This document shows, one piece after another, positions 1-7,399 of a stretch of DNA of 34,953 nt; the stretch's first letter is position 1, and each line of letters opens with the position of its first letter. The stretch is from the NCBI GenBank assembly GCA_964579795.1, contig CAZOHM010000025.1:1-34953 (forward strand). The letters are read 5' to 3'. The translations under genes were made by a program, and so were the position numbers. The notes below the pieces were generated by a model. The model searched no databases. It saw only the letters and a list, made by a program, of their open reading frames with translations, and was not told where the DNA came from. The stretch is from JAEYFP01 sp964579795 (GTDB lineage: Bacteria; Bacillota; Clostridia; Lachnospirales; Lachnospiraceae).

Positions 1-13
1 TTTTACGTTTTAT

Positions 14-42
14 TTGTATTTGAGTAGAGAATTTGTTATACT
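14..42 (+). promoter_or_regulatory. Putative sigma-A promoter of the amidase gene
   Basis: An extended -10 box TGTTATACT lies at 34-42. A weak -35 (TTGTAT, 14-19) sits 17 bp upstream of TATACT. The predicted transcript would begin near 49. In-frame starts at 14 (TTG) and 50 (ATG) would then lie inside the promoter or at +1, which favours ATG 62. Confidence 0.5.
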
Positions 43-61
43 TTTATTTATGGACAGGTAT

Positions 62-1483
62 ATGAACGGTAACATAAAAGCGTGTATTTTTAATATAATT
101 CGCAAACTTGCAGGAATGTTTTTTTTGTGCATTCTTTTTGTGTGTTTATTGGACTTACATGAAGCAGAAGCATATCAGAATGTAGTGATTGTGATTGACC
201 CAGGACATGGTGGGCCCGGAACAGATGATGAGTCAGATCTTGGAGCTGATTACAATGGTGTTGTAGAGAAAAATCTGACACTGACTACAGCATTTTCTTT
301 AAAAAACGAACTAGAGAAATATGGAAATGTCACTGTGTATTTGACAAGAGCAGAAGATAAAAAAATGACACTGAAGGAGCGGGTGGATTATGCCACAGCA
401 CTTGGTGCAGATGCAATTGTCAGTGTACATTATAATGCATCTGAGCATCATAGATTTTATGGTGCCGAAGTATTTACATCTGCATTCGGTCAGGCATATG
501 CGACAGGCTATGGTCTGGCGCAGAGTATTATGGAACAGTGGACAGAAGACGGTGCAGCAGATAAAGGAATTAAAACAAGACTTGGAGATGGCGGTGCTGA
601 CTACTATGGAATGATACGAAGAGGAACGGCTGCGGATATTCCGACAATTATTCTGGAACATGGATATATTGATAATGAGCTTGATTTTAACAGAATAGGA
701 AATGAAGAAGCGTGGGAACGTATGGGCAGACTCGATGCAGCTGGAATTGCTCAGTATTATGGATTACAGAAAAATGTCGTACAGGCAACGGTATTTGAAA
801 CAATTGCAGTGGATGTTCCAGATGAGGCAGTGACACCAGATTTGACACCTCCTGAGGATGTCCAGGTTACAATTGATGCATATGATACATCAACAAATGA
901 AGTAACATTTACTGTGTCAGCAACAGAGCCTGACAGTGGATTGATGTACTTTGGTGCAGAGACTGAAGAAAATACTGCTGATGAAGAAAATAGTTTTATG
1001 GATCTGAAACTGTGGGAACGAGAACAGCCGAGTATGACCGGTACCTATAATGTTCCGGACGGATATGAGGGAAAACTGATTGTTCGTGTATACAATCAGT
1101 ACGAGCTGTATTCAGACAGTACCCCTTTGCAGCTGTCACTGGACATGGACCCGAATGTCATGTCACAGAAGCAGGAACAGAATCAAAATGTAGAGAAAAA
1201 CAGCGTATCTATGAATGGAACAACAGGCTCAGACGATGGATTACTACAGGATGTTACAGCAGATGTATCCAAATCAATAGATGCATCTAAAGCGACTGAT
1301 GCGGATAGTATTGTTACAAAGACAGGGCAAAGCAGAAATATGGCACTGGCAGGAATGGCAGCGGCTGGTGTGGTAGCAGGAATCATGCTGATTATTATGT
1401 GTGCTATTTCTGTAAGCACACATAAGCATAAAAGACATCATAGAAAGGAGCGGGGTGCCGGCAGGCATTCGAGAAAGAGATGA
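62..1483 (+). CDS. Secreted, C-terminally membrane-anchored N-acetylmuramoyl-L-alanine amidase (Amidase_3)
   Basis: This is a zinc-dependent cell-wall amidase that cleaves the bond between N-acetylmuramic acid and the L-Ala stem peptide. The N-terminus has basic residues, a hydrophobic stretch and an AEA cleavage-like site, which reads as a signal peptide. The Amidase_3 zinc and catalytic residues are all present: VIDPGHGG, the Glu in VVEKNLTL, the His in VSVHYNAS, and the Glu in ILEHGYID. A roughly 180-residue beta-rich or acidic linker follows. A C-terminal transmembrane helix (about residues 427-451 of 473) and a very basic tail (KHKRHHRKER) end the protein, so I infer an extracellular enzyme tethered to the membrane. 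I chose ATG 62 because it has GGACAGG just upstream and because earlier in-frame starts overlap the promoter. Its stop codon overlaps the start of the next gene (ATGA). Family assignment is secure; its role in growth, separation or sporulation is not determined. Confidence 0.9.
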   Translation: MNGNIKACIFNIIRKLAGMFFLCILFVCLLDLHEAEAYQNVVIVIDPGHGGPGTDDESDLGADYNGVVEKNLTLTTAFSLKNELEKYGNVTVYLTRAEDKKMTLKERVDYATALGADAIVSVHYNASEHHRFYGAEVFTSAFGQAYATGYGLAQSIMEQWTEDGAADKGIKTRLGDGGADYYGMIRRGTAADIPTIILEHGYIDNELDFNRIGNEEAWERMGRLDAAGIAQYYGLQKNVVQATVFETIAVDVPDEAVTPDLTPPEDVQVTIDAYDTSTNEVTFTVSATEPDSGLMYFGAETEENTADEENSFMDLKLWEREQPSMTGTYNVPDGYEGKLIVRVYNQYELYSDSTPLQLSLDMDPNVMSQKQEQNQNVEKNSVSMNGTTGSDDGLLQDVTADVSKSIDASKATDADSIVTKTGQSRNMALAGMAAAGVVAGIMLIIMCAISVSTHKHKRHHRKERGAGRHSRKR

Positions 1484-2400
1484 GTGAAGAATTAGTGGAG
1501 TCTATGGATATGTACAAGGAGGAACTGGAAAAATCGTTCAGAAGACTTGCGGTAGGTGATATTATTACAGGAACGATTATTGATGTGACAGAAGAGGCAT
1601 TGTATGTTGATTTGAAATACTATGCGCAGGGAATTGTTCCAATTTCTGAAATCACTGATGATCCGTCTTTTATTGCTGACGAGATGTACCATGCGAAAGA
1701 TGAAATTAAGGCTACAATTATAAAAATGGATGATGGACAGGGAAATATTGTGCTTTCCATGAAAGAAGCAAATCAAGTGCTTTCATGGGAAAAGCTTGAG
1801 GGATATTTACAGGATGAAACGATTCTTTCTGTCAGAATCAGTGGTATTGTAAATGCAGGTGTGACTGCATATGCCGAAGGAATCCGGGCATTTATTCCGG
1901 CATCTCAGCTTTCTCTGAATTATGTGGAGAATCTGGAAGAATGGAACGGACGGACAGTTGAGGCGGTTGTGATTACTGTAGACGAAGAACTGGGAAAGTT
2001 GGTTTTATCAGCAAAGAAAGTGGAACAAAAGAAGAAAGAGGAGGAACTGTCTTCGAAAAAGGCACATCTTGTGCCGGGGACGGTTTTTGAAGGGACAGTA
2101 GAAACAATTATGCCATATGGTGCATTTGTGAATCTTGGCGATGGCTTGTCTGGTCTTTTGCATATCTCTCGTATTTGTCAGAGAAGAATCAAATCTCCAT
2201 CTGAGGTGATAAAAGAAGGACAGAAGGTAAAAGTAAAATTGGTTGACATAAAAGATGGAAAGCTAAGTCTGTCCATGAAGGAGTTTGAAGAAATACTTGA
2301 GGCAGAGCCAGACGCAGAGGAAGCTTTTGAGTATCATGAAGAAGGAGAGGCAACCACTTCTCTTGCAGGACTGTTCGCTGGATTAAAACTTCCGAATTAA
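1480..2400 (+). CDS. S1 RNA-binding domain protein (ribosomal protein S1-like)
   Basis: This 306-residue protein is made of three consecutive S1/OB-fold units, at about residues 20-95, 100-180 and 198-275. Each begins with a G-x-(V/I) strand pattern and ends with a (V/L)LS(M/A)K signature: GNIVLSMKEA, GKLVLSAKK and GKLSLSMKEF. The third is the most canonical (VEGTV...YGAFVNLGDGLSGLLHIS). It is likely cytoplasmic and binds single-stranded RNA, perhaps on the ribosome. It is shorter than the four- to six-repeat S1 of proteobacteria, as is usual for Firmicute S1-like proteins. The start overlaps the amidase stop as ATGA, which indicates translational coupling. A perfect stem-loop spans its stop codon. 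It could be called RpsA-like, but orthology to true S1 is not certain. Confidence 0.88.
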   Translation: MSEELVESMDMYKEELEKSFRRLAVGDIITGTIIDVTEEALYVDLKYYAQGIVPISEITDDPSFIADEMYHAKDEIKATIIKMDDGQGNIVLSMKEANQVLSWEKLEGYLQDETILSVRISGIVNAGVTAYAEGIRAFIPASQLSLNYVENLEEWNGRTVEAVVITVDEELGKLVLSAKKVEQKKKEEELSSKKAHLVPGTVFEGTVETIMPYGAFVNLGDGLSGLLHISRICQRRIKSPSEVIKEGQKVKVKLVDIKDGKLSLSMKEFEEILEAEPDAEEAFEYHEEGEATTSLAGLFAGLKLPN

Positions 2401-2409
2401 GAATTCGGA
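2391..2409. other. Perfect stem-loop across the S1-gene stop codon
   Basis: TCCGAATT (2391-2398), loop AAG, AATTCGGA (2402-2409) forms an 8-bp perfect stem that includes the TAA stop. No T-tract follows (the next bases are TAAAATCAT), so it is a poor intrinsic terminator. It may be an RNA-stability or processing hairpin. Confidence 0.4.
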
Positions 2410-2452
2410 TAAAATCATAGGTTGATAGAAATAGAAAGGATTATTTGGTAAC

Positions 2453-3076
2453 ATGGTTGACGGATTGATATTTGATGTGGATGGGACGCTATGGGATTCC
2501 ACACCAATTGTAGAAAAGGCATGGAATCAGGCAATTTCAGATCAGGGGATAAAGAATGTTTCTGTAACAGCAGCTCAGCTGAAGGGACTGTTTGGATTGC
2601 CAATGAAAGATATAATTGACCGTATTATGCCGGAAGAATCAGAAGAAGTGAAAACGAAGTTCATGCCATTCTGTTTTTCCTATGAGCATGAATTCTTAGA
2701 GAGAGAGCCAGGAATTCTGTATCCGAATCTTGAGAAAACGCTTGCAGCACTTTCTGAAAAGTATCCGCTGTTCATAGTCAGTAACTGCCAGGCAGGATAT
2801 ATTGAACTTTTTTTGAGAAAAACAGGTTTTGAAAAGTATTTCAAGGATTATACATGCCCAGGAGATACCGGACTTCTAAAGGCTGATAATATTACTTTGA
2901 TTGCAAAACGTAATCAGGTGAAATGCCCAGTCTATATCGGAGATACACAGATGGATGCAGATGCCAGTAAAAAGGCAGGTGTACCAATTGTTTTTGCAGC
3001 ATATGGATTTGGAAATGTTCAACAACCGGACTATCTCGTTCAGTGTCCTATGGATCTTTTAAAGCTGCAGTTTTGA
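2453..3076 (+). CDS. HAD-family hydrolase (phosphoglycolate phosphatase-like)
   Basis: This 207-residue haloacid-dehalogenase-superfamily phosphatase is probably cytoplasmic and Mg-dependent. Motif I is DVDGTLWDS near the N-terminus, with the nucleophilic Asp and the acid/base Asp two residues on. Motif II is the Ser of FIVSNCQ, motif III is the Lys of LLKADN, and motif IV is GDTQMDADAS. An alpha-helical C1 cap lies between motifs I and II. This layout fits subfamily IA enzymes such as Gph and PgmB. The substrate cannot be read from sequence; small phosphorylated metabolites are typical. The start at ATG 2453 has GAAAGGA about 12 bases upstream, a rather long spacing. The gene follows the S1 gene by 52 bp and may be cotranscribed with it. 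Confidence 0.85.
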   Translation: MVDGLIFDVDGTLWDSTPIVEKAWNQAISDQGIKNVSVTAAQLKGLFGLPMKDIIDRIMPEESEEVKTKFMPFCFSYEHEFLEREPGILYPNLEKTLAALSEKYPLFIVSNCQAGYIELFLRKTGFEKYFKDYTCPGDTGLLKADNITLIAKRNQVKCPVYIGDTQMDADASKKAGVPIVFAAYGFGNVQQPDYLVQCPMDLLKLQF

Positions 3077-3117
3077 CAGATTATTTCGTGGATATACTTT
3101 TCTAAAGAATGGAAAAA

Positions 3118-3126
3118 TGTTATACT
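3118..3126 (+). promoter_or_regulatory. Extended -10 promoter element for the MBL-fold gene
   Basis: TGTTATACT occurs 31 bp before the gene start. No good -35 sits at the usual distance. A TTGACA at 3073-3078, overlapping the HAD stop codon, is 14 bp before a second TATACT (3093-3098). Extended -10 promoters can work with a weak -35. Confidence 0.4.
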
Positions 3127-3156
3127 TAATTATATTATTTACAAGGGGGTATATGG

Positions 3157-4758
3157 ATGAAGTTAACATTTATTGGAGCTGCACACGAGGTCACTGGAAG
3201 CTGTCATTTTTTACATGCCTGTAAGAAAAATATTCTGATTGATTATGGTATGGAACAGGGAGAGAACATATATGAAAACGCAGAGCTTCCTGTAGAAGAA
3301 TCCATGATTGATTATGTTTTTCTGACACATGCACATATTGACCACTCAGGACTTCTTCCATTATTATATGCAAAAGGATTTCGTGGACAGATTTTTGCTA
3401 CTGAAGCAACGACTGATCTTTGTAGTATCATGCTACGAGACAGTGCACATATTCAGATGGCAGAGGCGGAATGGAGAAACAGAAAAGCAAAGCGTTCTGC
3501 CGGTATAGAGGAGTATGTTCCGATTTATGAAATGAAGGATGCGGACGGGGCAATTAAATGTCTTGTACCGTGCCATTATGGTAAAAGTGTACATGTATGC
3601 GATGGAATAACAATTAAATTTACTGATGTAGGACATTTGCTTGGATCTGCTGCAATAGAAGTACAGGTGAGCGAGCCGGAGGGCCAAAAGAAAATTGTAT
3701 TTTCGGGTGATCTTGGTAACATCAATCAGCCGCTTATTAAAGATCCGACTTTGATTGAAGAAGCAGATTATGTTGTAGTGGAATCTACTTATGGAGACCG
3801 TCTTCATGATATGGAAAAGGTAGATTATGTTTCTGCTCTGACTTCTATTCTGAAAGAAACATTTGATAAGGGTGGTAATGTAGTAATTCCTTCCTTTGCT
3901 GTTGGAAGAACACAGGAGATGCTCTATTTCCTTCGCCAGATTAAGGCTGAACGACTTGTACAGGGGCATGAGGATTTTCCTGTATATGTGGACAGCCCGT
4001 TAGCTGTAGAAGCAACAAGTATATTTAATAAAAATATTTATGAGTGCTTTGATGAAGAAGCGATGGAACTTGTAAAAAAAGGAATTAATCCTATTACATT
4101 TCCGGGATTAAATCTTTCCATTACAAGTGATGAATCAAAGGCAATCAATTTTGACAATATGCCAAAGGTAATATTATCTGCATCAGGTATGTGTGAGGCA
4201 GGTCGTATTCGCCATCATTTGAAGCATAATCTGTGGAGACCGGAATGTACAGTTTTGTTTGTTGGATATCAGGCAATTGGTACGCTGGGACGTACACTTG
4301 TCGAAGGCGCAGACGAAGTGAAGCTGTTTGGAGAGACAATTGAAGTCCGTGCTAAAGTCATGCAGTTGAAGGGTATGAGTGGTCATGCAGATAAGGCAGG
4401 ACTTACTAAATGGATGCTCGGATTTAAGACAGACTTAAAGAGGGTGTTTATCGTTCATGGAGAAGACAGTGTCTGCGATGAGTTCGCTTCCTATTTGAAT
4501 GAAGAGTATGGATTTCAGACATATGCCCCTTATTCAGGTACTACCTTTGATTTGCAGACAAATATATGCGAGCTTGAAACGGAAGGAATTCGCATTTCAC
4601 CTAAGAAGAAACGTCAGGTTGCTGCTGTGTTTGACAGACTGGTCGCAGCAGGCCAGCGTCTGCTTGCGGTTATTCGCAACAATGAGGGTGGTGCAAATAA
4701 GGATCTTGCTAAATTTGCAGATCAAATCAATTCGCTATGCGATAAGTGGGATAGATAA
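3157..4758 (+). CDS. Metallo-beta-lactamase fold, beta-CASP family hydrolase (RNase-like)
   Basis: This 533-residue protein has the beta-CASP architecture used by RNA-processing nucleases such as CPSF-73-like and RNase J-like enzymes. The metal-binding motif HAHIDHSG is at residues 58-65. Further metal ligands appear in VGHLLGSAAIEV (His) and FSGDLGN (Asp). The beta-CASP insertion occupies roughly residues 200-380. The C-terminal MSGHADKAGL and FIVHGEDS motifs are typical of the family. It lacks the long C-terminal domain of RNase J. I expect a cytoplasmic Zn-dependent endo- or exoribonuclease, but the substrate is unknown. There are two closely spaced ATGs (3153 and 3157); only 3157 is in frame, with AAGGGGG 7 bases upstream. 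thyA follows 26 bp downstream and may be cotranscribed. Confidence 0.9.
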   Translation: MKLTFIGAAHEVTGSCHFLHACKKNILIDYGMEQGENIYENAELPVEESMIDYVFLTHAHIDHSGLLPLLYAKGFRGQIFATEATTDLCSIMLRDSAHIQMAEAEWRNRKAKRSAGIEEYVPIYEMKDADGAIKCLVPCHYGKSVHVCDGITIKFTDVGHLLGSAAIEVQVSEPEGQKKIVFSGDLGNINQPLIKDPTLIEEADYVVVESTYGDRLHDMEKVDYVSALTSILKETFDKGGNVVIPSFAVGRTQEMLYFLRQIKAERLVQGHEDFPVYVDSPLAVEATSIFNKNIYECFDEEAMELVKKGINPITFPGLNLSITSDESKAINFDNMPKVILSASGMCEAGRIRHHLKHNLWRPECTVLFVGYQAIGTLGRTLVEGADEVKLFGETIEVRAKVMQLKGMSGHADKAGLTKWMLGFKTDLKRVFIVHGEDSVCDEFASYLNEEYGFQTYAPYSGTTFDLQTNICELETEGIRISPKKKRQVAAVFDRLVAAGQRLLAVIRNNEGGANKDLAKFADQINSLCDKWDR

Positions 4759-4784
4759 TTATTCTACAGGTTACGGAGGATACA

Positions 4785-5633
4785 ATGAGTATTGCAGATA
4801 ATATTTTCATAGATATGTGCCAGGATATTTTAGATAATGGTGTGAGTACAGTCGGTGAGAAGGTACGTCCGAAATGGGAGGATGGCACAAGCGCCTATAC
4901 AATTAAAAAGTTTTGCGTTGTCAATCGATATGATCTTAGAAAGGAATTTCCAATTTTCACGCTTCGAAAGACAGCTCTAAAGAGCGCAACGGATGAAATG
5001 TTATGGATATGGCAGAAGAAATCCAATAATGTGAATGACCTGAGTAGTCATATTTGGGATGCATGGGCTGACGAGGATGGCTCTATAGGAAAAGCTTATG
5101 GATATCAGATGGGTGTCAAGCATCAGTACAAAGAGGGCATGATGGATCAGGTGGATCGTGTATTATTCGATTTGAAGAACAATCCATTCAGCAGACGAAT
5201 TATGACTAATATTTATGTTCATCAGGATTTGCACGAGATGAATCTGTATCCATGTGCTTACAGTATGACGTTTAATGTTACTCAGCGTCCCGGAGAAGAC
5301 CGTCTGACACTGAATGCCATATTAAATCAACGCTCACAGGATATTCTGACGGCAAATAACTGGAACGTTGTGCAATATGCTGTGCTGCTTCATATGTTTG
5401 CCCAGGTATGTGATATGCAGGTGGGAGAGTTTGTGCATGTTATTGCTGATGCACATATTTATGACCGTCATATTCCGATTATCAAAGAACTGATCAGCAG
5501 ACCGACTTACGCAGCACCAACATTCTGGATTAATCCGGAAATTAAAAATTTCTATGATTTTACAAAGGAAGATGTTAAAGTGGAAAATTATGTGACTGGA
5601 CCGCAGGTTGAAAATATTCCTGTAGCAGTGTAA
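4785..5633 (+). CDS. thyA: Thymidylate synthase ThyA (Bacillus/phage type)
   Basis: ThyA methylates dUMP to dTMP using 5,10-methylenetetrahydrofolate and releases dihydrofolate. The catalytic Cys is in LYPCAYSMTF (Cys157). The dUMP/folate-binding block NQRSQDILTANNWNVVQYA and the C-terminal H-I-Y-D-R-H motif are clear. The phrase APTFWINPEIKNFYDFT matches what I recall of the Bacillus subtilis ThyA and phage phi3T lineage rather than the E. coli lineage. The length (282 residues) is close to the roughly 280 of that group. A GGAGG site 4-8 bases upstream supports ATG 4785. folA follows 14 bp later, so the dihydrofolate made here is recycled by the neighbour. Confidence 0.95.
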   Translation: MSIADNIFIDMCQDILDNGVSTVGEKVRPKWEDGTSAYTIKKFCVVNRYDLRKEFPIFTLRKTALKSATDEMLWIWQKKSNNVNDLSSHIWDAWADEDGSIGKAYGYQMGVKHQYKEGMMDQVDRVLFDLKNNPFSRRIMTNIYVHQDLHEMNLYPCAYSMTFNVTQRPGEDRLTLNAILNQRSQDILTANNWNVVQYAVLLHMFAQVCDMQVGEFVHVIADAHIYDRHIPIIKELISRPTYAAPTFWINPEIKNFYDFTKEDVKVENYVTGPQVENIPVAV

Positions 5634-5647
5634 CAGAGGAGAATAGT

Positions 5648-6136
5648 ATGGAATTATTTGTAGCAGTAGATACGAATTGGGCAATTGGTAATCATGGACA
5701 GCTTCTTGTGAGCATTCCTAATGATCATAAAATGTTTCGTGAAGAGACAACCGGTGGAGTAGTGATTCTCGGAAGAAAGACACTGGAAACATTTCCGGGT
5801 GGGATGCCACTTAAAAACCGCGAGAATATTATTTTATCATCAAATCGGGAGTATGAGGTGAAGGGAGCTGTAATCGTACATTCGATAGATGAGCTGCTTG
5901 AAAAGCTGAAAGAATATCAACAGCAGAAGGTATACGTGATTGGTGGAGACAGCGTATATAAGCAGCTGCTTCCATATTGCGATGTGGCTCATGTGACAAA
6001 GATTAATCATACTTATGAGGCAGATGCTTTTTTCCCGAATCTGGATCAGATGTCTGAATGGAAACTTACACAGGAAAGTGAAGAACAGACATATTTTGAT
6101 TTGGAATATACATTTCAAAAATATGAGCGAATTTAA
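5648..6136 (+). CDS. folA: Dihydrofolate reductase
   Basis: This NADPH-dependent enzyme reduces dihydrofolate to tetrahydrofolate, regenerating the cofactor consumed by ThyA. Diagnostic features are the N-terminal strand with WAIGNHGQL, the catalytic acid in SIPNDHKMF (Asp26), the GRKTLETFP motif that contacts NADPH, and the VYVIGGDSVY glycine motif. The length of 162 residues is normal for bacterial DHFR. AGAGGAG lies about 6 bases before ATG 5648. It is the last gene of the thyA-folA pair and converges with the diguanylate cyclase gene, with a 16-bp gap. Confidence 0.95.
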   Translation: MELFVAVDTNWAIGNHGQLLVSIPNDHKMFREETTGGVVILGRKTLETFPGGMPLKNRENIILSSNREYEVKGAVIVHSIDELLEKLKEYQQQKVYVIGGDSVYKQLLPYCDVAHVTKINHTYEADAFFPNLDQMSEWKLTQESEEQTYFDLEYTFQKYERI

Positions 6137-6148
6137 TTTATAGAATAC

Positions 6149-6163
6149 TAATCTAGTAGATTA
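6149..6163. other. Dyad at the convergent folA / GGDEF gene junction
   Basis: TAATCTA-G-TAGATTA is a perfect 7-bp dyad with a single central base that covers the stop codon of the minus-strand gene. It is short and AT-rich with no clear T-tract. It may be a weak transcription end signal or chance. Confidence 0.25.
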
Positions 6164-7241
6164 CACAATTGCGGCCGCGTTCTTTACCAAAATAGAGTTT
6201 TGCGTCCGCTTTTTCTATTGTTTTTTCAATGCCGATGTTGGAATCAAACTCTTCCAAACCGAATGTCATCGTAACATGAAACTGATTGTTTTTATGGATA
6301 AAGACAGTTTTTTCGATAAGGTATTTGAGCTTGTTCAATTCCTCAAACACATAATCTCCATTTGTACCTTCAAATACAAAAAGAAATTCTTCGCCGCCCC
6401 AGCGGGCAACAGCACCCTTGTCCTTCATAAAATCCTCGAGTAGAGCAGCCAGTGTAGAGAGAACATTGTCTCCGGCATCATGTCCGTATGTATCATTTAT
6501 TTTTTTGAAAAAATCAATATCACTTATTACAAGGGAAAAAGAAGAGTTTGTTACGCTGTATCCTTCTTCCAGTCTTTTTAAGTGTGTCATCATGCCACGT
6601 CGATTCTGCAGATTTGTCAATGCATCAATCGTTGCAAGATGCTCCAGTTTTTTTGCATAAAGCATAATCTTGGCTTCTGATGCAGAAAACTTCAAATAAA
6701 AGAAATGAGAAATAATAATAATTTTTATCATAAGGTTCCAAAGGTTGATCAGTAGCAGGACAATATCTTTGCCGTTTGAAAGCAGATAGTGTGCACCATA
6801 GCTGCTACTTATGTATGCTGCAACAACAGACAACAAACCACAGATTACTGAAATTGACATTTTAAAAACAGCAGATTCATCGGTCTTGTAATATATAAGA
6901 AGGATAATAACAAATAGAGTGAAATGATAACCAATCTGAGGACCAAGACAGATACAGTAAAACAGCATGCTGACTAAATGAATCAGAGAGTATAGTATTA
7001 ATGAAAGTCGTGTGCGATTCGCATAGGTGACAAGCAGTGTAATAATCTGAAGGATACAGAAGAGAGCGGCTGAAGCTGCCATCTTATTGTCAGTAAATGA
7101 AGAAAGAATAAAAAACATAACAAAATAAGAAACTGCATCTATTAAGCAGATAATGCGTAACAGGACAGCCATTTCTTTTGATTCATTTTCTGCAGAAACA
7201 TCTTTGTACAGTAACTCTTTTAGTCGTGTAAAAATAGTCAT
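6153..7241 (-). CDS. Membrane-anchored diguanylate cyclase (GGDEF domain)
   Basis: The protein synthesises the second messenger cyclic di-GMP from two GTP. About five or six hydrophobic helices fill residues ~28-195, followed by a short linker helix and a C-terminal GGDEF domain. The active-site loop is RWGGEEF, preceded by the metal-binding Asp of ISDIDFFKKINDTYGHDAGD. The four residues at the product-inhibition I-site position (normally RxxD) are K-D-K-G, so feedback inhibition is probably absent. The longest frame starts at TTG 7286, but a strong promoter (-35 TTTACA, 17 bp, TGTTATACT) ends at 7289, just before that codon. I therefore place the start at ATG 7241, giving 362 residues. The sensory ligand of the membrane part is unknown. 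A PilZ-type c-di-GMP receptor is encoded about 18 kb away in this window. Confidence 0.88.
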   Translation of the reverse strand: MTIFTRLKELLYKDVSAENESKEMAVLLRIICLIDAVSYFVMFFILSSFTDNKMAASAALFCILQIITLLVTYANRTRLSLILYSLIHLVSMLFYCICLGPQIGYHFTLFVIILLIYYKTDESAVFKMSISVICGLLSVVAAYISSSYGAHYLLSNGKDIVLLLINLWNLMIKIIIISHFFYLKFSASEAKIMLYAKKLEHLATIDALTNLQNRRGMMTHLKRLEEGYSVTNSSFSLVISDIDFFKKINDTYGHDAGDNVLSTLAALLEDFMKDKGAVARWGGEEFLFVFEGTNGDYVFEELNKLKYLIEKTVFIHKNNQFHVTMTFGLEEFDSNIGIEKTIEKADAKLYFGKERGRNCVIY

Positions 7242-7288
7242 ATCATTTACCAAAACCTTTCGGGAAATGGACAAATTATCTGTCAATT

Positions 7289-7317
7289 AGTATAACACAA
7301 GTGCTTGACATTGTAAA
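7289..7317 (-). promoter_or_regulatory. Promoter of the diguanylate cyclase gene
   Basis: On the minus strand, -35 TTTACA (7317-7312) is followed by a 17-bp spacer and extended -10 TGTTATACT (7297-7289). This is a near-consensus sigma-A promoter. It overlaps the -35 region of the plus-strand ilvE promoter. Confidence 0.7.
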
Positions 7318-7333
7318 TTAAAAGTATAATAAT
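7305..7333 (+). promoter_or_regulatory. Promoter of ilvE
   Basis: A consensus -35 TTGACA (7305-7310) is followed after 17 bp by AATAAT (7328-7333). A consensus TATAAT at 7325-7330 overlaps it, but its spacing is only 14 bp. The promoter interleaves with the divergent promoter of the GGDEF gene. Confidence 0.6.
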
Positions 7334-7348
7334 GAACCTAATGATGAT

Positions 7349-7366
7349 TTGGCAAATAGATGCCAA
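7349..7366. promoter_or_regulatory. Inverted repeat in the ilvE leader (possible operator)
   Basis: TTGGCA-N6-TGCCAA is a perfect 6+6 dyad, about 10 bases after the expected transcription start and 33 bases before the ilvE start codon. It could be a repressor site or a small leader hairpin. I saw no T-box or long leader. Confidence 0.4.
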
Positions 7367-7399
7367 TATATCCAGTAACAGAGAGAAAGGGAGAGCTTT

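Noticed and set aside
311..661. Long minus-strand frames antisense to the amidase and many other genes
   Set aside because: They lie opposite strong family matches, have no family features, and are rich in Cys/His/Ser as expected of shadow frames.
7334..7399. T-box or other riboswitch upstream of ilvE
   Set aside because: The leader is only about 60 bases and has one short dyad; there is no T-box sequence or terminator before the gene.
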